Assembly (NCBI GenBank): GCA_016871255.1
Contig: VFZH01000013.1
Span: 1 to 45,182, forward strand
Source of the DNA: Acidimicrobiia bacterium
GTDB lineage: Bacteria; Acidobacteriota; Vicinamibacteria; Vicinamibacterales; UBA2999
Length of the DNA stretch: 45,182 nt
Direction of reading: 5' to 3'
How positions within the stretch are numbered: the stretch's first letter is position 1; the number at the start of each line of letters is the position of its first letter. A program made the translations under genes and the position numbers. Below the pieces are notes generated by a model. That model was not told where the DNA came from, made no database searches, and worked only from the letters and a program-made list of their open reading frames with translations. Positions 33,232 through 41,398 of the stretch are shown here, piece by piece.

Positions 33232-33966
33232 TCATGAGGCCCGATCACGAAGCTCGGCTTCGCATGCGCTGTGGCGAAGCGCGCTCGCCAGCTCGTCGAA
33301 ATTGGAGATCAGATCGCGCAGATCGGAGGAATTCTGCTTGATGCTGGCCGCGGAGAGCGGCACGCGGGTGTCGCGCAGGCCAAGAAACCCGAGCATTCGG
33401 GCCTGCTCGTCCGGATCGAAGAGCCGCTCGTAGGTCACCGCCAGCGCAGGCGCCCCCGACTGCGCGAGGGCGGCATCCACGCCGGCATAGAACAGCTCCT
33501 GCTCCGCGATGTGCTGGCGCAGGGCGGCGACATCCACGCGCACCAGCGGGCGGTCCTTCGGCACGTCGGCGTGGTCGTACGCCTCCCAGACCCCTGTGGC
33601 CTGGGCGCGCTGCTCCGACACGTAGGTCTTGAGCCGGTTCGCCCGGCGCAGCACGATCGTGCGCACGCCCGGATCGCCCAGCACGGCGTCCAGCACCGCC
33701 GGGTGCTGGCCTCGCGTCATCTTGAACCCGACGCAGGAATGCCCGAGATCCGCGTCCCAGACGCGCGGAAGAAAACCGAGGGGATCGCGGTCCCGCTCCT
33801 CCAGCGTCCCCAGCGTGAAGGCGCCGCCCCGAAGCCGGAGCGCGTAGAACACTCCAGCCGGGTTGTAGAGCTCGTGATGGCAGAGCACGCGCGGGTGCGA
33901 ATCGAGCAGCGTGCAGAGCAGGTTGCTGCCGCTGCGCGCAGCAGCCACGATCACGAACTTCGTCAC
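33232..33966 (-). CDS. Sulfotransferase (Stf0-like)
   Basis: A 244-residue PAPS-dependent sulfotransferase. The 5'-phosphosulfate loop is FVIVAAARSGSNLLCTLLDS (about residues 4-23), followed by HPRVLCHHELYN, and the 3'-phosphate site is around IVLRRANRLKTYVSEQ (about 125-140). It resembles Stf0 and LPS-type sulfotransferases that sulfate sugars. The start is GTG 33966, which overlaps the WD40 stop as GTGA; a frame to 34422 lies inside WD40 coding sequence. It could decorate a glycan made by the neighbouring glycosyltransferases, but that is inference. No PAPS synthesis genes are seen. Confidence 0.85.
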   Translation of the reverse strand: MTKFVIVAAARSGSNLLCTLLDSHPRVLCHHELYNPAGVFYALRLRGGAFTLGTLEERDRDPLGFLPRVWDADLGHSCVGFKMTRGQHPAVLDAVLGDPGVRTIVLRRANRLKTYVSEQRAQATGVWEAYDHADVPKDRPLVRVDVAALRQHIAEQELFYAGVDAALAQSGAPALAVTYERLFDPDEQARMLGFLGLRDTRVPLSAASIKQNSSDLRDLISNFDELASALRHSACEAELRDRAS

Positions 33967-35864
33967 GATGCCTCGCTCGCGGGGGCCCACGTCGGCGGAT
34001 GGAGCCGCTGCTGCATGGCGCGCAGGACGCTGACCACCGAAAGGTCGTCGGGCCGCACCAGGTACACGGCCCCGTCGTAGGACGTCGCTGCGACGAAGGC
34101 GCCGCAGCGCGCCGCACAACTGAGCCCGTTGTGCGCGATCTGCCGCCGGATCAGCTCGCCCGTGCGGACGTCGTACCGGAAGACCATGCCCCAGTAGTTG
34201 GTCACCACGACCGTCTGTTCGTCGAAGAAGCAGACCGCCTTGGGCGACTTGTGTCCGAGCGGGCGGAGATCGACGAGATGGCCGCTGTGCACGTCGTGCA
34301 GCTTCAGCGTGAAGTCTCGTCCGGCGCTGGCGATCAGGCGGCCGGACGGGTCGATGTCCACGTCGTCCACGATCGCGGTGTGTCCCAGATAGCGATGGAG
34401 GCGCTCGCCCTCGAAGCTCCATGAGTGCAGCGTTCCGTCCGCGGCGCAGCTGACGCCGATCGGAAGCGTCGGATGCAGCCGCAGCGCCTTCACGGCGCCG
34501 TCATGCGCGGGGATGATGCCCCGAACCGCGCCCTCACGAGTCACGCGGACCACGGCGCCGCTGTAGCACGCGACAAACGCTTCAGCCGCGGACCCAGGAT
34601 GACGAGACACGCGCACCGCGTTGATCGGGCCCTGGCCGAGCGGGACGCAGACTTCGTCCCGCAATGCATGGCCTGCGTGCGTCCAGATGTGCAGCGTGTG
34701 GTCGTGGGCTCCCGCGATGACCAGATCGTGCGCGTCGTCCATGGTGACGGCGTTCATCAGGACGCGCCCTGCGGCCGGCGCCGTCTCGGCCGTCCATCGC
34801 GCCTCGCCTGGCGTGAGGCGACCGAGCCGCACGACGCCGTCGTCGCTGACGGTGACGATGTCGCCGCGGGCGTTCGACGAGACTTCGTTCAGGCAGGCGT
34901 TCCCGCGGCCGTCTCCGATCTCGCGGAGACGGCGCCCGCTGGCCGCGTCCCACTCGATCACGGTCCCTTCGAAGGTACCCGCCAGAATCGAGCGGCCGTC
35001 GGGGGACCAGTTGAACGACCGTTCCCATGTCGCCGGATGCCGCTCCAGCTCGACCTCCTGCTCGAAGGTGTCGGCGTTCCAGATCAGGACGCGCTGGTCG
35101 TAGGCGGCCGATAGAAGCGCTCCCGTCGCCGGCGAGGCCGCGACCCGCTTGATGCCGCACGCGTGGGCGGGAATCGTGGCCGCAGGGGCGCCTGATGCGA
35201 TGTCGAGGACGCGAAGAACCCCGTCATCGCACCCCAGGATCACGCGACCCCGGATCGGATCGACCGCGCAGGAATCGGTCTCGTGCTCGAACGGCCCCCA
35301 CATGCGCAGCATCCGGCCGGTCTCCAGATCCCACATGCGAAGGGTCATGTCGTCGCCAGACGTGTAGACGCGCCCATCGTGGCAGACCACGGAGAGCACG
35401 TCCCGCTCGTGACCGTCGAGCGCGCGAACGATCGCGCCGGTTGCCAGATCCCAGACGAGAACCCGCCGGTCCCGCGAAGCCGAGACCCCGAGCGTGGCGC
35501 CCGCGAACGCGAAGTCTTCCACGTCGTCGGCGTGCCCGATGAGCACGTTTGCGCAGACGCCGCGGCGGAGGTCCCAGATGTAGATGCTGTAGTCGGAGCC
35601 TGCCGACGCCGCCAGCGTGCCGGAGTCGTTGACGGCAATCCGGTTGACCAGGTGATCGTGATAACCGAGCAGCGTCATGCCGCCGGCGTCGAGATCGACC
35701 ATCCCGACGGCGCCGTCATATCCGGACGACACGGCCCGGCGGGTGCCTGGAACGCCGGTCACGCACGTGATCGGCCCGCGGTGGCGGACGAAGACGCCCG
35801 CGTCGCCCCGCGTTGCCAGGCTGACAGCGAGCGGAGCCGGGGTGTCTGTCGCGGTGATGATCAT
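33963..35864 (-). CDS. Large WD40 beta-propeller protein
   Basis: The 633-residue protein is made almost wholly of WD40 repeats, enough for about twelve to fourteen blades, so probably two seven-bladed propellers. Visible WD-type endings include IYIWDLRRG, VLVWDLATG, LRMWDLETG, VLIWNADT, VIEWDAASG, LHIWTHAG, LHSWSFEG and LKLHDVHSG, with GH-dipeptides before them. There is no signal peptide, kinase or other catalytic domain, so it is likely a cytoplasmic scaffold or binding protein. ATG 35864 (MIITATDTPAPLAV) is preferred to the frame start at 36050, which runs into the upstream gene. The stop overlaps the sulfotransferase start. The first gene of the operon, an unknown protein, ends 76 bases upstream. 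Confidence 0.88.
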   Translation of the reverse strand: MIITATDTPAPLAVSLATRGDAGVFVRHRGPITCVTGVPGTRRAVSSGYDGAVGMVDLDAGGMTLLGYHDHLVNRIAVNDSGTLAASAGSDYSIYIWDLRRGVCANVLIGHADDVEDFAFAGATLGVSASRDRRVLVWDLATGAIVRALDGHERDVLSVVCHDGRVYTSGDDMTLRMWDLETGRMLRMWGPFEHETDSCAVDPIRGRVILGCDDGVLRVLDIASGAPAATIPAHACGIKRVAASPATGALLSAAYDQRVLIWNADTFEQEVELERHPATWERSFNWSPDGRSILAGTFEGTVIEWDAASGRRLREIGDGRGNACLNEVSSNARGDIVTVSDDGVVRLGRLTPGEARWTAETAPAAGRVLMNAVTMDDAHDLVIAGAHDHTLHIWTHAGHALRDEVCVPLGQGPINAVRVSRHPGSAAEAFVACYSGAVVRVTREGAVRGIIPAHDGAVKALRLHPTLPIGVSCAADGTLHSWSFEGERLHRYLGHTAIVDDVDIDPSGRLIASAGRDFTLKLHDVHSGHLVDLRPLGHKSPKAVCFFDEQTVVVTNYWGMVFRYDVRTGELIRRQIAHNGLSCAARCGAFVAATSYDGAVYLVRPDDLSVVSVLRAMQQRLHPPTWAPASEAS

Positions 35865-35940
35865 GCCCGCAAGCCCCACTTGCCGACGGGGTGAATCCGT
35901 GAAAGGTAGAAGTAACGGGGCAACCTGGATGCCAACGGGA

Positions 35941-37368
35941 CTACATGCGGATTTCGGTGATATGTAGCGCGGCCGGCTCGAGGAAGCCCGGTTTAGTCTC
36001 CCTGTACCGAGACCAATAGTCTCCGGCGCGGAGCCCATTGACGCTGGCATTCGCGTAATCGGAACCGTAGACCAGCGCCTCCCCGTTTGCCGCGGCCAGG
36101 CCGGCCATCCAGCGTTCGTAGCTCGCCTGACGTGCCCGCTGGGAGTAGTACCAGTTGCCGTACATCGTGAAGAATGCGTTGCTCCACCAGACGATGTCGT
36201 GCGGGCGGGGATCTCGCGCGACCTCGCGGAGCGCCGGCGCGGGATCGGTCAGCAGGTCGCACTCGATGTAGGCATGCGGCAGCCGGCGATACGCGTTCCA
36301 GTGGCGTCGAAAGGCCTCGGCGCCTCCCCACCATTCCAGCTCCCGCCGCCAGGCCAGCTCGGCGTCGCGCCAGTCGAGCGCCTCGGGCGGCGCATCGCCC
36401 CACAGGTGATAGTACGTGCCGGGAGAGGGGTGCTTCGCGAAGAGATAGCGCACGAATCCGGGAAAGTGATCGCCGTTCCACTCCTCGACCAGCCGGCGGC
36501 GCACGGCGAGTGCCTGCGGGCTGTAATCGAGGAAGACGACCCGGGTGCCGGCGTCGAATCCGTGCCTGTGCAGGATCGCGTTCGGCTTGAAGCCGGCGGC
36601 GACTGAGTAGAGTGTGCCGGTTGCCCCATCCGCGCCTCCCGTCGCGGCGACATCGTCGTACGACTCGATGTTCCAGAGGAACACGCCCCTCCGCGCGTTG
36701 GCGGTCTGCCTGGCGATGACGCCCAGGAACTCCCGCTGGTTCTCGTCCAGCCGTTCGTCCTGCCTCAGGTTCTCGGGATCCAGGTCCGCCTGCGCGCCGC
36801 CGCGTCCGACATACGGCGCGAGCGCCTGAGCGCGCGTCGGACACGACGCGCCGAGGTCGAGCGTCCGTCCACGCAGCAGCGGCTCAATGTCCCGCACCGG
36901 CAGCCCGCCGCGATCGCAGGCGGCGATGAGCGCGTCGCCGAACGGAGGCGAGCCGGCCTCCCGGTAGCGTGCGAGGTCCACGAGCAGGCACCGTGTTGAC
37001 AGTGCCCGGCGGCCCTCGGGGCTGGTCTCGGTGTATGCCGCCACGAGATACGGCTCGCGTTCCGCGAAGTCGGCCAGGGCGCTCGTGAGATCGGGCGCGG
37101 ACGACCCCGGGTCCCACCGCTCGCGCACGACGTGGCCGGCGAACTGGATGAAGCAGTGGCGGAATCCGCGCGCCAGCGCGTGACCGAGGACGGCGTCGAC
37201 GGTGGGAGCGAGCAGGATCGGCCCGCGGTAGGTGTAGCGACACCAGGAGATCGTGAGATCGACCAGCTTGTCAGCGAGAGCGCTTTCAGGCGCGGTCGCA
37301 CCGACGACGCCGAATGCCAGCATCGACGGTCGAAGCGGTCCCCCCGGCATGAACGCCCAACGTATCAT
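35941..37368 (-). CDS. Unknown 475-residue protein, first gene of the WD40 operon
   Basis: I do not recognise this protein. From ATG 37368 it gives 475 residues; ATG 37350 is an alternative. The first 170 residues contain ILLAPTVDAVLGHALARGFRH, FIQFAGHVV and TRCLLVDLARYREAG, which look like a nucleotide-sugar-type alpha/beta fold. Later come NIESYDDV, AAGFKPNAILHRHGF, then VVFLDYSPQALAVRRRLVEE, which resembles a Rossmann-type SAM or cofactor strand and loop. Aromatic-rich blocks such as WRRELEWWGGAEAFRRHWNA and VWWSNAFFTMYGNWYYSQRA end the protein. There is no signal peptide or membrane helix. It begins 15 bases from the divergent nucleotidyltransferase gene. A two-domain glycan- or small-molecule-modifying enzyme is a guess. 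Confidence 0.65.
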   Translation of the reverse strand: MIRWAFMPGGPLRPSMLAFGVVGATAPESALADKLVDLTISWCRYTYRGPILLAPTVDAVLGHALARGFRHCFIQFAGHVVRERWDPGSSAPDLTSALADFAEREPYLVAAYTETSPEGRRALSTRCLLVDLARYREAGSPPFGDALIAACDRGGLPVRDIEPLLRGRTLDLGASCPTRAQALAPYVGRGGAQADLDPENLRQDERLDENQREFLGVIARQTANARRGVFLWNIESYDDVAATGGADGATGTLYSVAAGFKPNAILHRHGFDAGTRVVFLDYSPQALAVRRRLVEEWNGDHFPGFVRYLFAKHPSPGTYYHLWGDAPPEALDWRDAELAWRRELEWWGGAEAFRRHWNAYRRLPHAYIECDLLTDPAPALREVARDPRPHDIVWWSNAFFTMYGNWYYSQRARQASYERWMAGLAAANGEALVYGSDYANASVNGLRAGDYWSRYRETKPGFLEPAALHITEIRM

Positions 37369-37383
37369 GGGCGGCGGAGTTCC

Positions 37384-38604
37384 ATGCCCTTCCGGCGCCG
37401 CGAGACCCGGTTCCTGATTCTCTGCGCCCGAACGGACGCCGACCCGGCGCGTGTGCGGGCGCTGGCCAGCGGCGATCTCGACTGGCGGGCGCTTCGCGAG
37501 CGTGCCAGTCGGTGCGGCATCGCCCCGATGGTGGATGCGGCCCTGAAGGGCGCGGCCGGATCCGCGGACATCCCTGCAGAAGCCCTGCAGATGTTCGAAG
37601 GGGCCTATCTCTCGAACGCCCGCCGGAACGAGACCCTGTTTGGACACCTCGCGCGAATCCTGTCGGCCTGCGGGCAGAAGAGGATTCCAGTCATCGTCCT
37701 GAAGGGAGCGGCCCTGGTCGAAGAGGTCTACGCCGATCGCGGGCTGCGGCAGATGGTCGATCTCGATCTGCTGATCCAATCGGAACACCTGCAGGCCGTC
37801 GACCGGATGCTCGACGCCATGGATTACCCGCGGGTGCCGGAAGACGGCAAGATCAAGGCCCCGGAGTGGTATGCGGCGCATCACCAGCATCTCGCTCCTC
37901 GCAGGTCCCGCGACGGCGCATGCATGATCGAGATCCACTCCCACATCGTCGGCGCCTTCTCGCCGGTGCAGCTGCCCATCGCCGATCTGTGGCGCCGGTC
38001 CCGCCCCGCGCGCATTGCCGGCGTGGCCGCTCGTGTGCTGGCGCCGGAGGACCTGCTGCTGCACCTGTGCGCGCACTTTTTCGAGGACGTCGGGCACAAG
38101 CCGACGCTGCGCATCCCGAGTGACGTGATGGAAACGATCAGGCGGTACCCGCTCGACTGGGACGCCGTCCTCTCGTCGGCGCGCGCCTATCGGATGGCGA
38201 AACGGCTGTACTACGTCCTCTATCTGTCGAAAGAGGTGATCGGGCTGCCGATCCCAGCGGCGGCGCTGCGCACGCTGCGCCACGAGGCCCGCCCCGGCTT
38301 CTGTGAGCGGATGACGCTTCGCTTCCTGTTGTCGAAGGCGATGGTGGTCCCCAAGTCCGGCCCCGTGCCCAGCTGGCTGCTCGAAGCCGCCAGCTGGGAG
38401 CTTCTGCAGCCCCGTCCGGCGTGGCGCAACTTCACGGAGCTCGGCACGCGCATTCGGGACTCGTACGTGCAGTCGGCCAGACTGCAGGCTGCGGCGTCAC
38501 GATTCCCCGGATGGTTCTATATCGCGTGCATCCACGTGCCCTGGCTCATGACGCGGGCGATGGGACGTGCGTTTCGAATGCGCGTCGGCCCGCGATCAGG
38601 CTAG
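37384..38604 (+). CDS. Nucleotidyltransferase-family protein (NTP_transf_5)
   Basis: The 406-residue protein matches the uncharacterised nucleotidyltransferase family PF14907. The signature is IPVIVLKGAALVEEVYADRG, then RQMVDLDLLI with the Asp pair of the nucleotidyltransferase fold. It continues with IEIHSHIVG and EDLLLHLCAHFFEDVG. Such proteins are often found in polysaccharide, exosortase or peptide-modification loci; the substrate is unknown. ATG 37384 is preferred to the long frame from 37132, which overlaps the divergent gene. The cytochrome gene begins 16 bases after its stop, so it is probably in the same operon. The C-terminus includes an amphipathic stretch (FPGWFYIACIHVPWLM) that may touch the membrane. 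Confidence 0.82.
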   Translation: MPFRRRETRFLILCARTDADPARVRALASGDLDWRALRERASRCGIAPMVDAALKGAAGSADIPAEALQMFEGAYLSNARRNETLFGHLARILSACGQKRIPVIVLKGAALVEEVYADRGLRQMVDLDLLIQSEHLQAVDRMLDAMDYPRVPEDGKIKAPEWYAAHHQHLAPRRSRDGACMIEIHSHIVGAFSPVQLPIADLWRRSRPARIAGVAARVLAPEDLLLHLCAHFFEDVGHKPTLRIPSDVMETIRRYPLDWDAVLSSARAYRMAKRLYYVLYLSKEVIGLPIPAAALRTLRHEARPGFCERMTLRFLLSKAMVVPKSGPVPSWLLEAASWELLQPRPAWRNFTELGTRIRDSYVQSARLQAAASRFPGWFYIACIHVPWLMTRAMGRAFRMRVGPRSG

Positions 38605-38620
38605 GCTGGTGCGAGCGTCC

Positions 38621-41398
38621 ATGTCTCGACAGCGTTCTGCGCTCACGTCCGCACTCGCGGTGAGCGGCATCGTCCTGCTCGTCAATACGGCGTACGTGTG
38701 GGCGTTCGCCTCGCCGACGGTCTTCTACGTTGCGAACGTGCTGCTGCATCTGGCACTGGGCATCGCCGTCTCGATCGGCGGGGCCGTGCTCCTCGCGCGC
38801 GAGCCCGCTCTGCGGCGCACGCTGGGCCCGGCCGCTCTGGCCATGGCGGTGGCGCTGGGCTTCGCGATCGTTTTGATCGTCCGGGGCAACATCAGCGACC
38901 ACCGGTGGGCACTACGCGCGCACATCGTGGCTGGACTCGTCGCCGCTGTGGCCGCCCTGCCGTCCGCGTGGCGGGCGATGCCGCAGTCCGGTCGCGTGCG
39001 GACGCTCGGCGCCGTCGCCGTCGCGGCGACGGCGCTCGTGTTCCTGTTGCCCATCGGCGTGCGTCAGTATCAGAAGTTCCATCCGAACCCGTCCCATCGC
39101 ATCGTGAACCCGCTGACGGCGCCGCTGTCGATGGAGGACGAGGGCGGCGGGCCGGCGTCTCCGTTCTTTCCGTCCGCGGCGAAGACCAACGTGGGCGGCA
39201 TCATCCCGTCGGACTTCTTCATGGACTCGGCGATCTGCGGTGAGTGCCACAGGGACATCTACGATCAGTGGAAGGGCTCGGCCCACCGGTTCTCGTCGTT
39301 CAACAACCAGTTCTATCGGAAGGCGGTCGAGTACATGCAGTCGGTCGGCGGGCTGGCGCCGAGCAAGTGGTGCGCCGGGTGCCACGACCACGCGATGTTC
39401 TTCAACGGGCGGTTCGAGCGGCCGGTCACGGACCAGATCGACACGCCCGAGGCCCATGCCGGACTCGCGTGCACGTCGTGCCACTCGATCGTCCACGTCG
39501 AGGGCAGCATGGGCAACGGCGCCTTCACGATCGAGTACCCGCCGCTGCACGAGCTCGCCACCAGCAGGAACCGCTACATTCGCGCGCTCGATCGCTTCGT
39601 CACCTATCTCAACCCCAAGCCGCACCGCCGTTCGTTCATGAAGCCGTTCATGAGGGAGGACTCGTCCGAGTTCTGCGCCGCGTGCCACAAGGCGCATCTG
39701 GACGTGCCCGTCAACAACTACCGCTGGCTCCGCGGGTTCAACGACTACGACAGCTGGCAGTCGAGCGGGGTGTCCCATCAGGGCGCGCGGTCCTTCTACT
39801 ACCCGGAAAAGGCGACGGCGTGCATCGGGTGCCACATGCCGCCCGTCACGTCGACGGACCCGGGTCGCCATGAGGACGGCACCGTGCATTCGCACCGGTT
39901 TCGAGGGGCCAACACCGCCGTGCCGTTCGTCAACCACGATGCCACGCAGCTGAAGGAGACCGAGCGGTTTCTCACGTCGGGCTTCGTCCGCGTGGACATC
40001 TTCGCGATCTCGCCCATCAACGAGCTGTCCGCGGAGACACGCCCGGGTCGGGAGATCGGGAACGTGGCGGCGCCCGTCGACCGGGTCCGGCCCGCGCTCG
40101 CCCCCGGCTCCACGGTTCGCGTCGACGTGGTGGTGCGCACCGTCAGGGCCGGGCATTTCTTCCCCGGCGGCACCGCGGATGCGTTCGACATCTGGCTCGA
40201 ACTGCAGGGACGCGACGGCTCGGGCCGGGTGATCTTCTGGAGCGGCCAGGTACGGGACGGGGGGACGGGTCCCGTCGACGAGGCGTCGCACTTCTACCGG
40301 TCGTTGCTGCTCGATGCGAAGGGCAACCCCATCGACAAGCGGAACACCTGGCAGGCGCGCGCCTCGATGTACGTCCGGCACATTCCACACGGGTCGGCAG
40401 ACGCGGTGCACTTCCGCGTGCGGATCCCGAAGGACGCGCAGGGGCCGATCACCTTCACCGCGAAGCTGAACCACCGGAAGTTCGCGCACGCCTACACGCA
40501 ATTCGCGTATGCGGGCGAGCCTGAACCCGGACAGGACCCCGCCCTGCTGAGCTCGTCGCACAACAGCCTGCGGTACTCCTTCGATCCGGCGAACATCCCG
40601 GCGAACGTGTCCGGACAGATCAAGGACCGCATCCCGGACCTGCCCATCACCGTGCTGGCCGAGGCGACGGCCACCGCCCCGCTCGGCGACATCGAGACGC
40701 CTGCCACCTGGACGCCGGTCGTGCTGGAGGCGGACCGCGAGCGCTGGAACGACTGGGGGATCGGCCTGCTGCTCCAGGGCGATCTCAGGGGCGCCGGGTA
40801 CGCGTTCACGCAGGTGACGATCGCCGACCCGGGGTATGCGGACGGCTGGATCAACGTGGCGCGGGCGCTGATCCAGGAGGGCGACACGGCTGGCGCCAGG
40901 CGATACGTCGATCGGGCGCTCACGATCGCCCCGCTGGTCGAGCGGTTCTATTACTGGAAGGCGCTGATCCAGAAGGCGGACGGCGACTACGAGGGCGCGC
41001 TGACGTCGCTCGAGACAGTGGCGGCCAAGTACCCGCGGGATCGGGTCGTGCTCAACCAGATCGCACGGCTCCTCTTCCTCCAGCGGAAGTACGCCGAGGC
41101 GCTCGGGGTGCTCGAGCGCGTGAGCCGTGTCGATCCCGAAGACGTGCAGCTGCACTTCACCGCGATGCTGTGTTACCGGGCGCTGGGCCGCGCAGACGAG
41201 GCGGCACGGGAGGAACGGCTCTTCCTGCGGTTCAAGGCCGACGAGTCGTCGCAGGCGATTACGGGCGCAAGACGCCTCGAGCGGCCGGAAGAGAATATCG
41301 AGCGGCAGGAGATCCACGAGCACGAGAGCGGGCATCTGCCGGGCCTCGAGCCACGCCGGCCGGTGCAGGCTGGCGCGGCTCGACAGGACGGCAACTGA
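38621..41398 (+). CDS. Membrane pentahaem cytochrome c with TPR domain
   Basis: A 925-residue protein with five N-terminal membrane helices (about residues 8-30, 38-62, 70-90, 95-118 and 125-150), then a periplasmic region with five CxxCH haem sites at about residues 206 (CGECH), 251 (CAGCH), 284 (CTSCH), 352 (CAACH) and 401 (CIGCH). A beta-rich section of about 250 residues follows, then a TPR section (about 690-880, for example YADGWINVARALIQEGDTAG). The haem region resembles the NrfB/cytochrome c-554-like multihaem proteins, but I cannot name one. It should pass electrons in the periplasm. ATG 38621 is preferred over GTG 38567. Its stop overlaps the CRTAC1 gene start (TGATG). Confidence 0.85.
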   Translation: MSRQRSALTSALAVSGIVLLVNTAYVWAFASPTVFYVANVLLHLALGIAVSIGGAVLLAREPALRRTLGPAALAMAVALGFAIVLIVRGNISDHRWALRAHIVAGLVAAVAALPSAWRAMPQSGRVRTLGAVAVAATALVFLLPIGVRQYQKFHPNPSHRIVNPLTAPLSMEDEGGGPASPFFPSAAKTNVGGIIPSDFFMDSAICGECHRDIYDQWKGSAHRFSSFNNQFYRKAVEYMQSVGGLAPSKWCAGCHDHAMFFNGRFERPVTDQIDTPEAHAGLACTSCHSIVHVEGSMGNGAFTIEYPPLHELATSRNRYIRALDRFVTYLNPKPHRRSFMKPFMREDSSEFCAACHKAHLDVPVNNYRWLRGFNDYDSWQSSGVSHQGARSFYYPEKATACIGCHMPPVTSTDPGRHEDGTVHSHRFRGANTAVPFVNHDATQLKETERFLTSGFVRVDIFAISPINELSAETRPGREIGNVAAPVDRVRPALAPGSTVRVDVVVRTVRAGHFFPGGTADAFDIWLELQGRDGSGRVIFWSGQVRDGGTGPVDEASHFYRSLLLDAKGNPIDKRNTWQARASMYVRHIPHGSADAVHFRVRIPKDAQGPITFTAKLNHRKFAHAYTQFAYAGEPEPGQDPALLSSSHNSLRYSFDPANIPANVSGQIKDRIPDLPITVLAEATATAPLGDIETPATWTPVVLEADRERWNDWGIGLLLQGDLRGAGYAFTQVTIADPGYADGWINVARALIQEGDTAGARRYVDRALTIAPLVERFYYWKALIQKADGDYEGALTSLETVAAKYPRDRVVLNQIARLLFLQRKYAEALGVLERVSRVDPEDVQLHFTAMLCYRALGRADEAAREERLFLRFKADESSQAITGARRLERPEENIERQEIHEHESGHLPGLEPRRPVQAGAARQDGN

